From NCBI GenBank assembly GCA_006384855.1, contig VCJN01001858.1:1-64000 (forward strand): a stretch of DNA of 64,000 nt. The letters run 5' to 3'. This document shows positions 35,591 through 47,404 of the stretch, in pieces. The position numbers were made by a program, and so were the translations under genes. Under the pieces are notes generated by a model. The model was not told where the DNA came from and ran no database searches. It was given only the letters and a program-made list of their open reading frames with translations. Source of the stretch: Tetraselmis striata. Taxonomy: Eukaryota; Chlorophyta; Chlorodendrophyceae; Chlorodendrales; Chlorodendraceae. Numbering within the stretch: position 1 is the first letter of the stretch; each line of letters begins with the position of its first letter.

Positions 35591-38386
35591 AACCTTCGCA
35601 GATGTTTCGAGAGCTGGTATGCAGATCAGGATGCAACTCGCCCCGGCTTTAGGGCACTTCCGCAAATCAGAGTCGTGAAGGAGTTCAAGAAGTCTGAAGT
35701 TCTTCAAGTTGAACTTGAGAAGATCGGCATCAAAGATGAGAAGAGCAGCGAGTTCTCAAATTTGATTGACCTCTGCTCGCGCCCACAACGGTAAGCTGCG
35801 TACATGATGAAAATTTATCGTGTTGTTAATGCTGCTAGATTCTGACAATTGATTTGCGCAGTGTTTTTGAGCCCCTTGAGCAGATTTCTGAAGCCTACCG
35901 GCATGTGGAGCTCGGGGTTCGAGGATGGGACGAAGCCAGAACCAAACTCGGAGACCTATTTGTGTACTACCAGCAAGAACTCGATAGAGTCAAGCGTCTC
36001 AATTGCGGCAGGCAACTCACCCAAAAGGAAGTGAGGAAGGTTTACGAAGCAATTCGGAAGCCTATCAATGCAATCCTCGATAACAAGAAGTACGGCTTCG
36101 GCAAAGACAGAGCTCACTTCCGAGTCGCCCTCATGGAGGTAAGTTGTGACCGACCCCAGTGTCTTAATCACATGGAATACTATCATTCCTTTCTCCGTAC
36201 TGAAGTTTGTTTTTCGACCCAAGATGTTGGCTTTGGACCCCATGCGCCCTGGCTAGACGAGCCGTCTCTTGCCAAGCAGAGCGACAGCGCGGATCTCCCT
36301 GTGGGCCAGATGTACCTGGTGGTTGGACTGCTCATCCAAGGCGAGCACAGTGTGACCCCGAGCATGTACGAGCTGGCGGATGACATAAAGCATGCCGGCG
36401 ACAATGGCCCCATGGCTATTACGCACACTAACGCGGAGTGGCTCGCGATGATTGAGACCTGGAGGTTTCGCGATCTCTTGCGTCGAGCAAGCATCAAGGT
36501 CATGAATGCCATTGACACGGCCAAGGGCAGGGAGGCAATCCAACTGCTGACGCCGGACGAACCGGCCAGGAACTGGGGGAAATATCTCTCGGACCACATC
36601 ATCGATTGGGATGTGGAAGACAAAGTGTCGGATGAGCAAGCGGCCGCTCGCCTTGACGCCATCACCAAGTTCCGAGCCAAGGTTGATGACCTCGGGCCAA
36701 CAGGCTTCCCCAGAAAGTTCCAAGATTTGCTCAAAGGTGCTCATCGCTCCGGTCCTTTGATGGTCTTGCTGACCCCTCCTGCCAGATGGGGGGACATGAA
36801 ATCCGCCGATTGTCTCACACCACTACCGGTTCGAGAGCATATCGCGGCCACCAACACCACCATCATGAGTGAGGCGTATCGCATCAAGAATCAGATGCCG
36901 GACTTGGTCATCTCCTTCTTCACAGAGTTTGCTCTTCTGGCATGTGCGCCGGAGCTTATCGCGGTTTCCGCTCCGAATGTTTCTAATGAGCTGTGGATAT
37001 CGATGAAGGTAACTAAGATCTTGTGCAACCACAAATGCTCTTCTGAATTTTCGTTGTGAGCTATTAACCCGAATATGCTTTCTAACACACACAGGCCGAG
37101 GCACTTCCGGTGATGCCCAAGGGCTGGGTGGTCGACAAGGATGACAAGGTGTGGTTGAACACGGAGCTTTGCAAGACTTGCATTGTGGAGGGGGACTTCA
37201 AGGCCCCCGCGACAAAACAAGCCGTCGCGGACGCCATGTCGGAAGTTCGTGCCAGAAAGGCAACAGTCTTCATTGCCGACGCGCTTTTCGGAGCTGGTTC
37301 GCACACATGGGACTCGAAGGATGCTGCGTGGGGTACGGACGACTTCAACGACGTGTTTGCTTTCGCCAGGCAAGACAACCCCCACACCCCCGGTGCGTAG
37401 ATGACTGTGCTTTCATTTATCTCATTCCCGATTATCCCCGCGCAGGCAGTTGAATATCCTGGCTGGATATTCTGACGTCCACACTGCTCTCGATGGGTGC
37501 CATTTCTTTATTCACCTCTCGGACCAACAACTTGGATCCGCAATCACAGCCGTTCAAAAACAAGCTGAGGACCTCATCTATCACGTCCTGACTTGGGCCA
37601 AGGATTGCGGGATAAAGATGGGCAGCTCTCTGCGTCACGACGCTGAGTACTACCTCTACGTCAGGAAGCCCCCTCCAAGCATCATAGCTGACAACATCCG
37701 TTTCGATGATCCCCGAAGGTGAGATTTGATCCGTGGAAAATAGCCGGCTTGTATATTCTACTCGCTAAGCCGGTTGTGCCTTTCCAGGTTCTCTACATCC
37801 ATCATGTTGGGTCACTTCAAAGACACAGCGAAATTGAAGGACGAGAACAGACAGACGGTGAACAAGTACCAAAAGCCTATCGCTCTCTTCGCCAAGCACC
37901 TTAAGGTGGCGGCAACAGACGGGACAACAATCGTCGACGTCACAGCCGGAACCGGGACAACCGCGGTGCGTGAGGGGTGCAACCCGGGTGAGTGTCTTAA
38001 TGGGATCAGCATATAAAAATTAACGCCTTGTGCGGTTTGCCACGCCTTTCCAGGTCGCGGCGGCCTTTTCCGTGTGGTGGGACCATATGGATCATAGCTA
38101 CTCGTTCACACACATGAACTTGAAGACGATCCTCATTGACAACCAGAAGACGCAAGTCGTTGGGATGAAGTCCAGGATGACCTCATGGTTCAAAGAGAAG
38201 CCATGGGACGAGACTCAAAGACTGCGTCCAAATGACTTCGAGAAGTGGCCGGGTCTACCCCATCCAATGACCGTGTCAGAGGAGTTCGCATAGCGTCTTG
38301 CGGCGGAGAAAAGGAGGCAAGAGGCGGCAGAGCGCCAAGGGGATTATGTGATCGAAGATGATGATATGTAGTACAATTCCGCCAAA
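35591..38386 (+). pseudogene. DNA methylase-like gene of the transposon, copy B
   Basis: Exons: 35,591-35,790; 35,862-36,138; ~36,223-37,008; 37,095-37,396; 37,446-37,718; 37,788-37,965; 38,054 onward. It is the best-preserved 3' half: the third exon, frameshifted in copy A, is open for over 250 codons. The donor at 37,397 (GTAGAT) and acceptor at 37,445 (CGCAG) join in phase to give GAQLNILAGYSD. The methylase motifs are as in A: ADALFGAGSHTW at motif IV, HFFIHLSDQQLG, QKPIALFAKHL, VDVTAGTGTTA, then VAAAFSVWW. The donor GTGCGT at 37,966 fuses TGTTA directly to VAAAF, as in active methylases; a second donor (GTGAGT, 37,988) is possible. A TAG at 38,291 truncates the acidic tail relative to copy A. 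The 5' exons are missing, replaced by satellite DNA. Confidence 0.75.
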
Positions 38387-38714
38387 TTAGCCGCTCATAT
38401 GTTTTGTCCCGGCTTTGACAGAGTTTCAGCCCCGGACGGCACAAACTACTTGTAGCCATCACGGCCCCCGCACTTTTTTTGTCCCAGTTTGGACAGAGTT
38501 TCAGCCCCCGATGGCGCAAACTTCTTGTAACCATCCCGTTTCCTTCACTCTTGATTTGTCCCTGCTTGGACGGAATTGGTTTCCCCGACTTGGCACAAAA
38601 TGAACCAACCGGCATTCATATTAGCTTGCAATCCCGCTGCTGCCCCCAAACCCTAATTTAGACCTAACCACAATGCACCGCGTGCCTCGGGGCAAAATAG
38701 GTTGCATTACTGTT
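38387..38714 (+). repeat. Subterminal repeats and right terminus of composite element
   Basis: Same structure as 19,414-19,759: TTTGTCCC-initiated ~78 bp repeats followed by CTAATTTAGACCTAACC and the terminal repeat ending TTACTGTT at 38,714, then CCAA. Confidence 0.75.
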
Positions 38715-38827
38715 CCAACGGATAGTGGTACAAAGCCGCGTAAGCCTTAGTTTGCATACTGTAACAATTTCCTTTGCTGCAAACCTTTCCCTTGCCTATG
38801 CTAAAGTCCCTCGCCTAAAGCTTACAA

Positions 38828-40403
38828 AATCCGCCGATTGTCTCACCCCACTACCGGTTCGAGAGCACATCGCGGCCACCAACATAGGCATCAGTAGTGA
38901 GGCGTATCGCATCAAGAATCGGATGCCGGAGTTGGTCATCTCCTTCACAGAGTTTGCTCTTCTGGCTTATCTTCCGAAGTCTTTTGCGGTTTCCGCTCCG
39001 AATGTTTCTGATGAGCTGCGGATATCGATGAAGGTAAAATTTGGGTTTAACCACAAATGCTCTTCTGAATTTTCATTGTGAGCTATAAACCAAATCGCTT
39101 CTTAAAACACTGCCACATGCTGCGGAACTTTCGGTGATGCCCAAGGGCGAAGAGGTCCACAAGGATGACATTATCTATTTGAACACGGAGTTTTTTGCAA
39201 GACTTGCATCGTGGAGGGGGACTTCAAGGCTCCCGCGACAAAACAATTCGTCGTGGAAGCCATGTCGGAAGTTCGTGCCAGAAATGCCACATTCTTCATT
39301 GCCGACGCGCTTTTCAAAGCTGACTCGCACACCTGGGGCTCGAAGGATGATGCGTGGGGCACGGACGACTTCAACGACGTGTTTGCTTTCGCTAGGCAAG
39401 ATATCCCCCACCACCCGGGTGCGTAGATGACTGTGCTTTCATTTACCCGATTTCCGATTTCCCCGCAGGCAGTTGAATATCCTGGCTGGATATTCTGACG
39501 TCTACACTGCTCTTCATGGGTGCCATTTCTTCATTCACCTCTCGGACCAGCAGCTTGGATCCGCAATCACGGCCATTCGGAAACAAGTTGAGTACCTTGT
39601 CTATCACGTCATGACTTAGGCCAAAGATTGCGGGATGAAGATGGGCAGTTCTCCGCGTCACGGCGTTGAGTACTACCTCTACGTCAGAAAACCCATGCCA
39701 AGCATCATAGCTTACAACATCCGTTCCGATGATCCCCGAAGGTGAGATTTGATTCGTGAAAAGTAGCCGGCTTGTTTTTATCATCACTCGCTAAGCCGGT
39801 TGTGCCTTTCTAGGTTCTCTACATCCATTATGCTCGGCCACTTCAAAGACACAGCGAAATTGAAGGACGAGAACAGACGAGAACTGACCGTGAACATGTA
39901 CCAAAAGCCTATCGCTCTCTTCCTCAAGCACCTAAAGATGGCGGCAACCGACGGGACAACAATCGTCGACGTCGCAGCCGGAACCGGGAAAACCGCGGTG
40001 CATGAAAGGTGCAACCCGGGTGAGTGACATAATAATGCGATCAACATAAAAAATAAACGCCTTGTGCGGGTTGCCACGCCTTTTAGGTCGCGGCGGCCTT
40101 TTTTGTGTGGTGGAAATAACATGCATCCGACCTACTCGTTCACACACATGGACTTGAAGATGGTCCTCATTGACAACCAGAAGACGCAAATAAATCGCTG
40201 GGATGAAGTCCAGGATGACCTCATGGTTTAAAGAGAAGCCATGGGACGAGACTCAAATTGCGTCCATATGATTTCGAGAAGTGACCGGGTCTACCCCGTC
40301 CAATGACCGAGGAAGAGGAGCGGCAAGAGCGTGCAGCGGCGGAGAAGAGGAGACTCGAGGCGGCAGAGCGTCGAGGGGATAATGTGCTCAAAGATGATAT
40401 GTA
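38828..40403 (+). pseudogene. DNA methylase-like gene fragment, copy C
   Basis: Begins inside the third exon (SADCLTPLPVREHIAATN) after ~110 bp of unrelated sequence and keeps the rest in order: VPKSFAVSAPNVSDELRISMK-like end, the motif IV region (FIADALFKADSHTWGSKD), LNILAGYSDV, motif I as VDVAAGTGKTAV, and the 3' end near DNVLKDDM. Frame changes and stops occur, including a 1-nt shift near 39,196, TAG inside the fifth exon near 39,618, and indels near 40,190 and 40,258. Motif I has Lys in place of a Thr. The acceptor before LNILAG is a clean CCCCGCAG. Clearly decayed; homology to A, B and D identifies it. Confidence 0.7.
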
Positions 40404-40543
40404 GTACACTTTTTCCACGAAATAAGCCGCTTATTTGTTTTGTCCCGGCTTTGACGGAGTTCCAGCCCCCGACAACGGCACAGACTACTTGCAGCCATCA
40501 CTTTCCCCTCGCCCTTTTGTTTGTAATATTAATAAATTGGAAT
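40404..40543 (+). repeat. Truncated 3' flank of copy C abutting element D
   Basis: Only the first subterminal repeat (TTTTGTCCCGGCTTTGACGG) is present. It stops near 40,520 and meets, in reverse orientation, the methylase-side end of element D. Copies C and D therefore face each other tail to tail. Confidence 0.6.
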
Positions 40544-40566
40544 ATGCAACCTATTTTGTACCGAGG

Positions 40567-40857
40567 TACGCGGTGCATTGTGGTTAGGTCTAAATTAGGG
40601 TTTGAGGGCAGCAGTGGGATTGATAGCTAAAATGAATGCCGGTTGGTTCATTTGTGTCAAGTCGGGAAACCAATTCCGTCCAAACAGGGACAAATCAAAA
40701 CAGTGAAGGAAACGGAATGGTTACAAGAAGTTTGCGCCGTTGGAGGTTGAAACTCCGTTCAAACTGGAACAAGCATAAGGGCGAGGGGGATGTGCTGGCT
40801 ACAAGTAGTTTGTGCCGTCGAGGGCTGAAACTCCGTCAAAGCCGGGACAAAAAATCT
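40567..40857 (-). repeat. Methylase-side subterminal repeats of element D
   Basis: Reverse complement of the ends at 19.41-19.76 and 38.39-38.71 kb: GGTTAGGTCTAAATTAGGG, then copies of a ~78 bp repeat carrying GGGACAAATC, CCGTTCAAACTGGAAC and CCGGGACAAAA. It also forms a long inverted pair with 53,486-53,716. Confidence 0.7.
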
Positions 40858-41765
40858 GAGCGGCTAATTTGGCGGAATTGTAATGCATATCATCATCTTC
40901 GGTCACATACTCCCCTCGACGCTCTGCCGCCTCGAGTCTCCTCTTCTCCGCCGTTGCACGCCCTGCCCGCTCCTCTTCCTCGGTCATTGGAAGGGGTAGA
41001 CCCGGCCACTTCTCGAAGCCATCTGGACGCAGTCTTTGAGTCTCGTCCCATGGCTTATCTTTGAACCATGAGGTCATCCTGGACTTCATCCCAGCGATTT
41101 GCGTCTTCTGGTTGTCAATGAGGATCGTCTTCAAGTTCATGTGTGTGAACGAGTAGCTATGATCCATATGGTCCCACCACACGGAAAAGGCCGCAACGAC
41201 CTAAAAGGCATGGCAAACCGCACAAGGCGTTTATTTTTTATGTTGATCCCATTATGTCACTCACCCGGGTTGCACCCCTCACGCACCGTGGTTGTCCGGT
41301 TCCGGCTGTGACGTCGACGATTGTTGTCCCATCGGTTGCCGCCATCTTTAGGTGCTTGGCGAAGAGAGCGATAGGCTTTTGGTACTTGTTCACCGTCTGT
41401 GTGTTCTCGTCCTTCAATTTCGCTGTGTCTTTGAAGTGACCCAGCATAATGGATGTAGAGAAATTGGAAAGGCACAACCGACTCAACGAGTGATGATAAA
41501 TACAAGCCGGCTACATTCCACGAATCAAATCTCACCTTCCGGGGTCATCGGAACGGATGTTGTAAGCTATGAGCGGGGGTTTTCTGACGTAGAGGTAGTA
41601 CTCAGCGTCGTGACGCAGAGAACTGCCCATCTTCATCCCGCAATCCTTGGCCCAAGTCAAGACGTGATAGATGAGGTCCTCAACTTGTTTTTGTACGGCT
41701 GTGATTGCGGATCCAAGCTGCTGGTCCGAGAGGTGAACCTAGAAACGTTTGATTTGATTTGATTT

Positions 41766-41858
41766 GAGATTTGATTCGTGAAAAGTAGCCGGCTTGTTTT
41801 TATCGGCTTAGCGAGTGAGGATAAAAACAAGCCGGCTACTTTTCACGAATCAAATCTC
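41766..41858. repeat. 39-bp perfect inverted repeat inside methylase D
   Basis: Arms 41,766-41,804 and 41,820-41,858 (starting GAGATTTGATTCGTG) are exact reverse complements around a 15-nt loop. The arms are intron sequence. On either side lie two copies of the exon encoding the QLGSAIT...DCG region, so a local duplication occurred together with an inversion. Confidence 0.9.
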
Positions 41859-42783
41859 ACCTTCGGGATCATCGGAACGGATGTTGTAAGATTGAAGCTT
41901 GGCAGGGGCTTTCTGACGTAGAGGTAGTACTCAACGCCGTGACGCGGAGAACTGCCCATCTTCATCCCGCAATCTTTGGCCTAAGTCATGACGTGATAGA
42001 CAAGGTACTCAACTTGTTTCCGAATGGCCGTGATTGCGGATCCAAGCTGCTGGTCCGAGAGGTGAATGAAAAAATGGCACCCATGAAGAGCAGTGTAGAC
42101 GTCAGAATATCCAGCCAGGATATTCAACTGCCTGCGGGGAAATCGGAAATCAGGTAAATGAAAGCACAATCATCTACGCACCCGGGTTTCGGAGAGTAGC
42201 TTGCCTGGCGAAAGCAAACACGTCGTTGAAGTCGTCCGTACCCCACGCAGCATCCTTCGAGCCCCATGTGTGCGAGTCAGCTTTGAAAAGCGCGTCGGCA
42301 ATGAAGAATGTGGCATTTCTGGCACGAACTTCCGACATGGCGTCCGCGACGGCTTGTTTTGTCGCGGGAGCCTTGAAGTCCCCCTCCACGATGCAAGTCT
42401 TGCAAAGCTTCGTGTTCAAATAGATAATGTCATCCTTGTGGACCTCTTCGCCCTTGGGCATCACCGGAAGTTCCTCGGCCTGTGTGTATTTGAAAACAGA
42501 TTCGGGTTAACAGATAGCTCATAATGGAAATTCAGAAGAGCATTTGTGGTTGCACAAGATCTTGCCTTCATCGATATCCATAGCTCATCAGAAACATTCG
42601 GAGTGGAAACCGCGATAACCTCCGGAGCACATGCCAAAGGAGCAAACTCTGTGAAGAAGGAGATGACCAAGTCCGGCATCTGATTCTTGATGCGATACGC
42701 CTCACTCCTTATGTTGGTGTTGGTAGCGGCGATATGCTCTCGAACCGGTAGCGGTGTGAGATAATCGGCGGATTTCATGCCCT

Positions 42784-42808
42784 CCCCCCCCCCCCCCCCC
42801 CCCCCCCC
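42784..42808 (+). repeat. 25-nt C run within a coding exon of copy D
   Basis: Copies A and B have six C at this place (minus-strand codons WGD). D has CCCT followed by 25 C, a net gain of 22 bases that shifts the frame, so reading changes from the WGDMKSADCLTP path. Confidence 0.85.
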
Positions 42809-44058
42809 ATTTGGCAGGAGGGGTCAGCAAGACCATCAAAGGACCGGAGCGATGAGCACCTTTGAACAACTCCTGGAACTTTCTGGGGAAGCATGTTGGC
42901 CCGAGGTCATCAACCTTGGCTCGGAAGTTGGTGATGGCGTCAAGGCGAGCGGCCGCTTGCTGGCCCGACACTTTGTCTTCCACATCCCAATCGATGATGT
43001 GGTCCGAGAGATATTTCCCCCAGTTCCTGGCCGGTTCGTCTGGCGTCAATTGTCGGATTGCCTCCCTGCCCTTGGCCGTGTCAATGGCATTCATGACCTT
43101 GGTGCTTGCTCGACGCAAGAGATCGCGAAACCTCCAGGTATCAATCATCGCGAGCCACTCCGCGTTGGTGTGCGCAACAGCCATGGGGCCTTTGTCGCCG
43201 GCATGCTTTATGTCATCCACCAACTCGTAGAGGTTTGGGGTAACATTATGCTCGCCTTGGATAAGCAGTCCAACCACCAAGTACATCTGGCCCACATGAA
43301 GATCCGCGTTGTCGCTCTGCTTGGCAAGAGACGGCTCGTCAAGCCAGGGCGTACCGGGCCCAAGCCAGCATCTTGGGTCGAAAAACAAAACTTCAGTACG
43401 GAGAAAGGAATTTAGTATTTCATGTGATTAATAGACACGGGAGTAGGTCGCAACTTACCTCCATGAGGGCGACTCGGAAGTGAGCTCTGTCTTTGCCGAA
43501 GCCGTACTTCTTGTTATCGAGGATTGCATTGATAGGCTTCCGAATTGTTTCGTAAACCTTCCTCACTGCCTTCTGGGAAAGTTCCCTGCCGTAATTGAGA
43601 CGCTCGAGACTAGCGAGTTCATTCAGGTAGTGTTTATAGAGCGCGTGGAGTTTTTCGGCGGCTTCGTCCCATCCTCGAGCGCCGAGCTTCACATGCCGGT
43701 AGGCTTCAAAAACCTGCTCAAATGGCTCAAAAACACTGCGCAAAACAATTGAGTCAGAGCCCGGCAGCATTATCAAGATGACATTTCATCATGTAGGCAG
43801 CTTACCGTTGTGGGCGCGAGCAGAGGTCAATCAAATTTGAGAACTCGCTGCTCTTCTCATCTTTGATGCCGACCTTCTCAAGTTCAACTTGAAGAACTTC
43901 AGACTTCTTGAACTCCTTCACGACTCTAATTTGCGGAAGTGCCCTAAAGCCCGGACGAGTTGCAACATGTTGGGCATACCAACTTTCGAAACATCTGCGA
44001 AGGTTCTGCACAAACAATCTCATTTCCAATATACCGAACGATTATTTCCCACTGATGA

Positions 44059-44545
44059 CATACCAATGTTGTCCCGCTAATGACAGACCGTTTTGTCCCG
44101 CTGATGACAGACCGTTTCGTCCCGTTGATGACATGCCGTCTTGTCCCACTGAGGACGGACCGATTTCGTCCCGCGGATGACAAAACGTTTTGTCCCATTT
44201 ATGACAAAACGTTTTGTCCCACTGATGAAATGCCGATTTCGTCCCGCTGATGACAAAACGTTTTGTCCCACTGATGACATACCGTTTCGTCCCACTGTTG
44301 ACAGACCGTTTCGTCCCACTGATGATATACCGTTTTGTCGCGCGGATGACAAAACGTTTTGTCCCACTGATGACATACTATTATCGTCATCCTCCCGCTG
44401 ATGACATACCGATTCGTCCCACTGATGACAAACCATTTTCGTCCCACTGATGACATACCTATTTTGTCCCGCTAATGACATGCCGTTTCGTCCCACCGAT
44501 TGACAGACCTATTTCGTTCTGCTGATGACAGACCCATTTTAACCC
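44059..44545 (-). repeat. 24-bp minisatellite array D1 (~20 units)
   Basis: Degenerate units, minus strand GGGACRAAACGGT + NTGTCATCAGY. It lies in the intron between the exon ending ITKLTVGPNK and the exon starting NLRRCFESWY. This is the array at which copies A and B are truncated. Confidence 0.85.
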
Positions 44546-45311
44546 ACTGACGACAGAACGGTTTTTGTAAAACTTGGCGCTTATTTGGTCCCACGGTCAG
44601 CTTAGTAATAATGTGGGAGATTTGGTCGCTCACCATGAGTTTGTGCATGGACGTGTCTCCCACGACGGTGTGACCCGCCTCGTTGAGCTTCATAGACATG
44701 TAGCGGCAAACTTCCGGCGAGAGGCCGATGTACATCTTGTCCGACGTGAAGCGGATGCCTTTGTTGGTTTCGTAGATTTCCGGGTAGTTTCGCTTCACCA
44801 TGAGCTTTGCCTCCCGTCTGTGGCTGCCTTCGATGTTGGCTTTAAGCGCGCCCTGGGAGCCTAGAAACTTGATGATGACTCGATTTCTGGCTTGTAGGAA
44901 CTTGCATCCGCCAACCTCGGCTTCTCCCCGCCTTCGAATGCTGCGACTAGGTCCTTGAAGTTGGCCATGGTCAGAGCGAGGGGCTCATACTCTCCGGAGG
45001 ACACTCTGCCCTTGTGAACCACTGGAAAGGACACTGAGCAATTCTAGGCGGATAGGAAAGGATTCCTCTGAATAACAAATGCAAAAGGCATGTCAGTAAG
45101 TTGCATTGTGTATTAATTTTGATTTGTTTACGCATTTGATCCGGATAGCTACAACAGGTTATGATAGGCTTTTACCTTGTAGCTTTGCGCCACCATATTG
45201 CAGTCTTGCAGCTTTTGGGAACGGAATTCAAGCTCCTGCGGCGGAGCGACGAACTGATCGGATGGGAAGCTGACAATGTGAGGTAGCCCCGTACCCTTGT
45301 CAGAGATGAGG

Positions 45312-45450
45312 TTGACTATGTCGGCGTGTAACATGTTGATGTCGCCACCGTGAGATGTCTTCACCTCTGGATCAGCAATCTCGACTATGTCGGCGTGTAA
45401 CATGTTGATGTCGCCACCGTGAGATGTCTTCACCTCTGGATCAGCAAGCT
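45312..45450 (-). repeat. 69-bp tandem duplication in a methylase D exon
   Basis: Two adjacent near-identical copies encode TSHGGDINMLHADIV (23-residue period), keeping the frame. Confidence 0.8.
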
Positions 45451-46374
45451 CGACTCCGAGGTGGCCTTAAGAGATCTAGTCGACGGCACCGGTGTTGGAG
45501 AAGCCATTCAAGGCCAGCGGGACGAGAACGTATCGACGTATGGAAGCGCGTTCTCAAAATCCATGTCAATGTTGGCCAAGTCATCGATATTAACCATACC
45601 ATCCGCGATACCTGTCAACGCCAGCGCCAGCACATTGCGCTCGACCAAAGTCCATGCGTAGTAAGATTGGAACCGCGGCTGGGAGGAGAGTGGCGGCTGG
45701 ATCGCGTGAAGTAGCAACCTCTCAAAGACGACTTCGATCCCGATCTCCTTGTACATTGTCAAGCGATAAGGTTCCAAACTGATCTGCGGAAACAAGCATG
45801 GGGATATTAATACTTATTGACACACGATATTGACACACGAATTCAGAAACCTCAACTGTGTTACTCACCTCGTAGCGTCCGGCCGAGATCAGCTCGATAC
45901 GGTTGATCTTTCCGAGGCATGCGAGAAGTGGCCCCTTCGGATCATCGAACGGAAAAGTCCTTGCCAGTCAGCAGGCTTGCCCTGTGCAATTCGATGTACA
46001 AATATATTTGTACCTCAACACTTGTATCTTTGAACCAGTGGATACTCCAGCTCCGCAAAGTGCTCGGTGTAGCCCCCATCTACATATTATTGTGATTCGT
46101 CGCTGTCGTCAAAGAAGTCACTGAAAGAGGCGATTGTCATCAGCTTTGTCTTCCTCTCGGGTCTAGAAGTGCCGGTGAGGTCGAGAGCTTGCTTGCGCTT
46201 CTCTGCCGCCCGTTGCCTCCGTTCTTCCTCTGTGCCAAAGATCTCTCCATCCGTGCACATTTTGAGGAATTCAGGAACCGTTCTTCTCGGAGCCTCGGTA
46301 ATAGAGGCTCGAGAACCAGAGGCTCGAGAACCCGACGCTTGCCCGGTAGTCGGGGCTGGAGTCTCGAGCTCGGG

Positions 46375-46545
46375 CTCCGGCTCTGGCTTGGCCTAAGTGG
46401 GCTCTCTTTTAGGCTCGGGCTCTGGCTCGGGCTCATTGGGCTCTGTTTCAGGCTCCGGCTCCGGCTCGGGCTCCGGCTCGGGCAATCGCTATGTGGGCTC
46501 AGTTTCAGGCTCCGGCTCAGGCTCCGGCTCGATCCCGATCGCTGG
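46375..46545 (-). repeat. Glu-Pro dipeptide-coding hexamer repeat
   Basis: GGCTCS hexamers on the plus strand encode (EP)n in the methylase D reading direction, interrupted by in-frame stops. It is probably a flexible acidic linker in the ancestral protein. Confidence 0.6.
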
Positions 46546-47404
46546 CTCTGTTTCCTGTACTTAAGGCGGCCCTTTAGACAAAGAAGAGCCTTGAGTCGGG
46601 GAACCTGTACAAAATGAGTAGAGAGTACTCAACACATTTGCAGTGGGCATCACGATTAACTACTGAACGGTATCGCCATGCACCATCAAAAGCCAATCGT
46701 GATTTTCTTACTTGGGGATCCCGATTTACCGGCTGCTTGCGACGCGGTTGCCTGCGCCAATTGACGACCTGTTGGATCGTCAGATAACTCACTAACGAGA
46801 AATCGAAGGGATTGGGAAGGCGAGGATTGATAATTTCAGTTACAATTCCCTGGAGTCACAATCGTCTCTGAAACCTTTTACTTTCCCTTGGATTCCTTTG
46901 GAGCTTGAGGCGCTACTGGCTCATGTGCGCGTCCTTTCGAACCTGTCAAAACACATAATTTCAATCTATTCAGATACCACAGTGCACACACAAAAATCAT
47001 ATGATTGGAGAGGCAAGGACCTGATTGATAGTAAGCTTGCATGAACTTTTCGTACTCGATCAGCCTTCGCGCTATCTGCATTTAAGCATGTGAGAGGACT
47101 TGGCCGCTCTTGATTCGGGCCATGAAAAGAGCGGCGGCCGATCTTTCTCCTTGCGAGTGCGTGCCGTAAGCCGGCACTCTACCTCCTAAAAGGCTCGGTT
47201 TCCAGGGGTTACCTTATGCGTCAGCGCCCGCTCTAGCTGCGGATTCTGAAGCTGAGGCTGCACGGCTCTTCTTCCCCGCCGGCTGCTCGGGCACACAAGG
47301 TGACACCTTGTGTTTTCTCCCGACTAGCGCTCCGAGCGCATCGAATTCTTTTGCTTTCTCAGTATGTTTTGATGTCCGCTTGGACCTTCAACCTATCAAT
47401 ATCA

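Larger units (their letters stand above)
22218..38714 (-). mobile_element. Composite transposon: T1 transposase, satellite cargo, methylase copy B
   Basis: Left terminus AACAGTAA at 22,218 with a ~30 bp repeat to 22,247 (TTCTGCACCGTGG); right terminus TTACTGTT at 38,714 with a ~30 bp repeat from 38,685. The two ends align as imperfect inverted repeats (AACAGTAA, then an AACCTATTTTGC-like core, then CCGNGG). Both are flanked by CCAA (22,214-22,217 and 38,715-38,718), a candidate 4-bp target duplication. Gene order (transposase reading out to the left, methylase out to the right) matches element D inverted, except that the methylase 5' exons are replaced by ~7.56 kb of satellite (27,418-34,987). 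Homology with D breaks at 27,417, in the shared promoter region. Confidence 0.65.

Noticed and set aside
45419-45714. Plus-strand ORFs across 44.5-46.6 kb
   Set aside because: The minus strand carries conserved-looking exons with splice signals that continue into the methylase gene; plus-strand frames are shadows.
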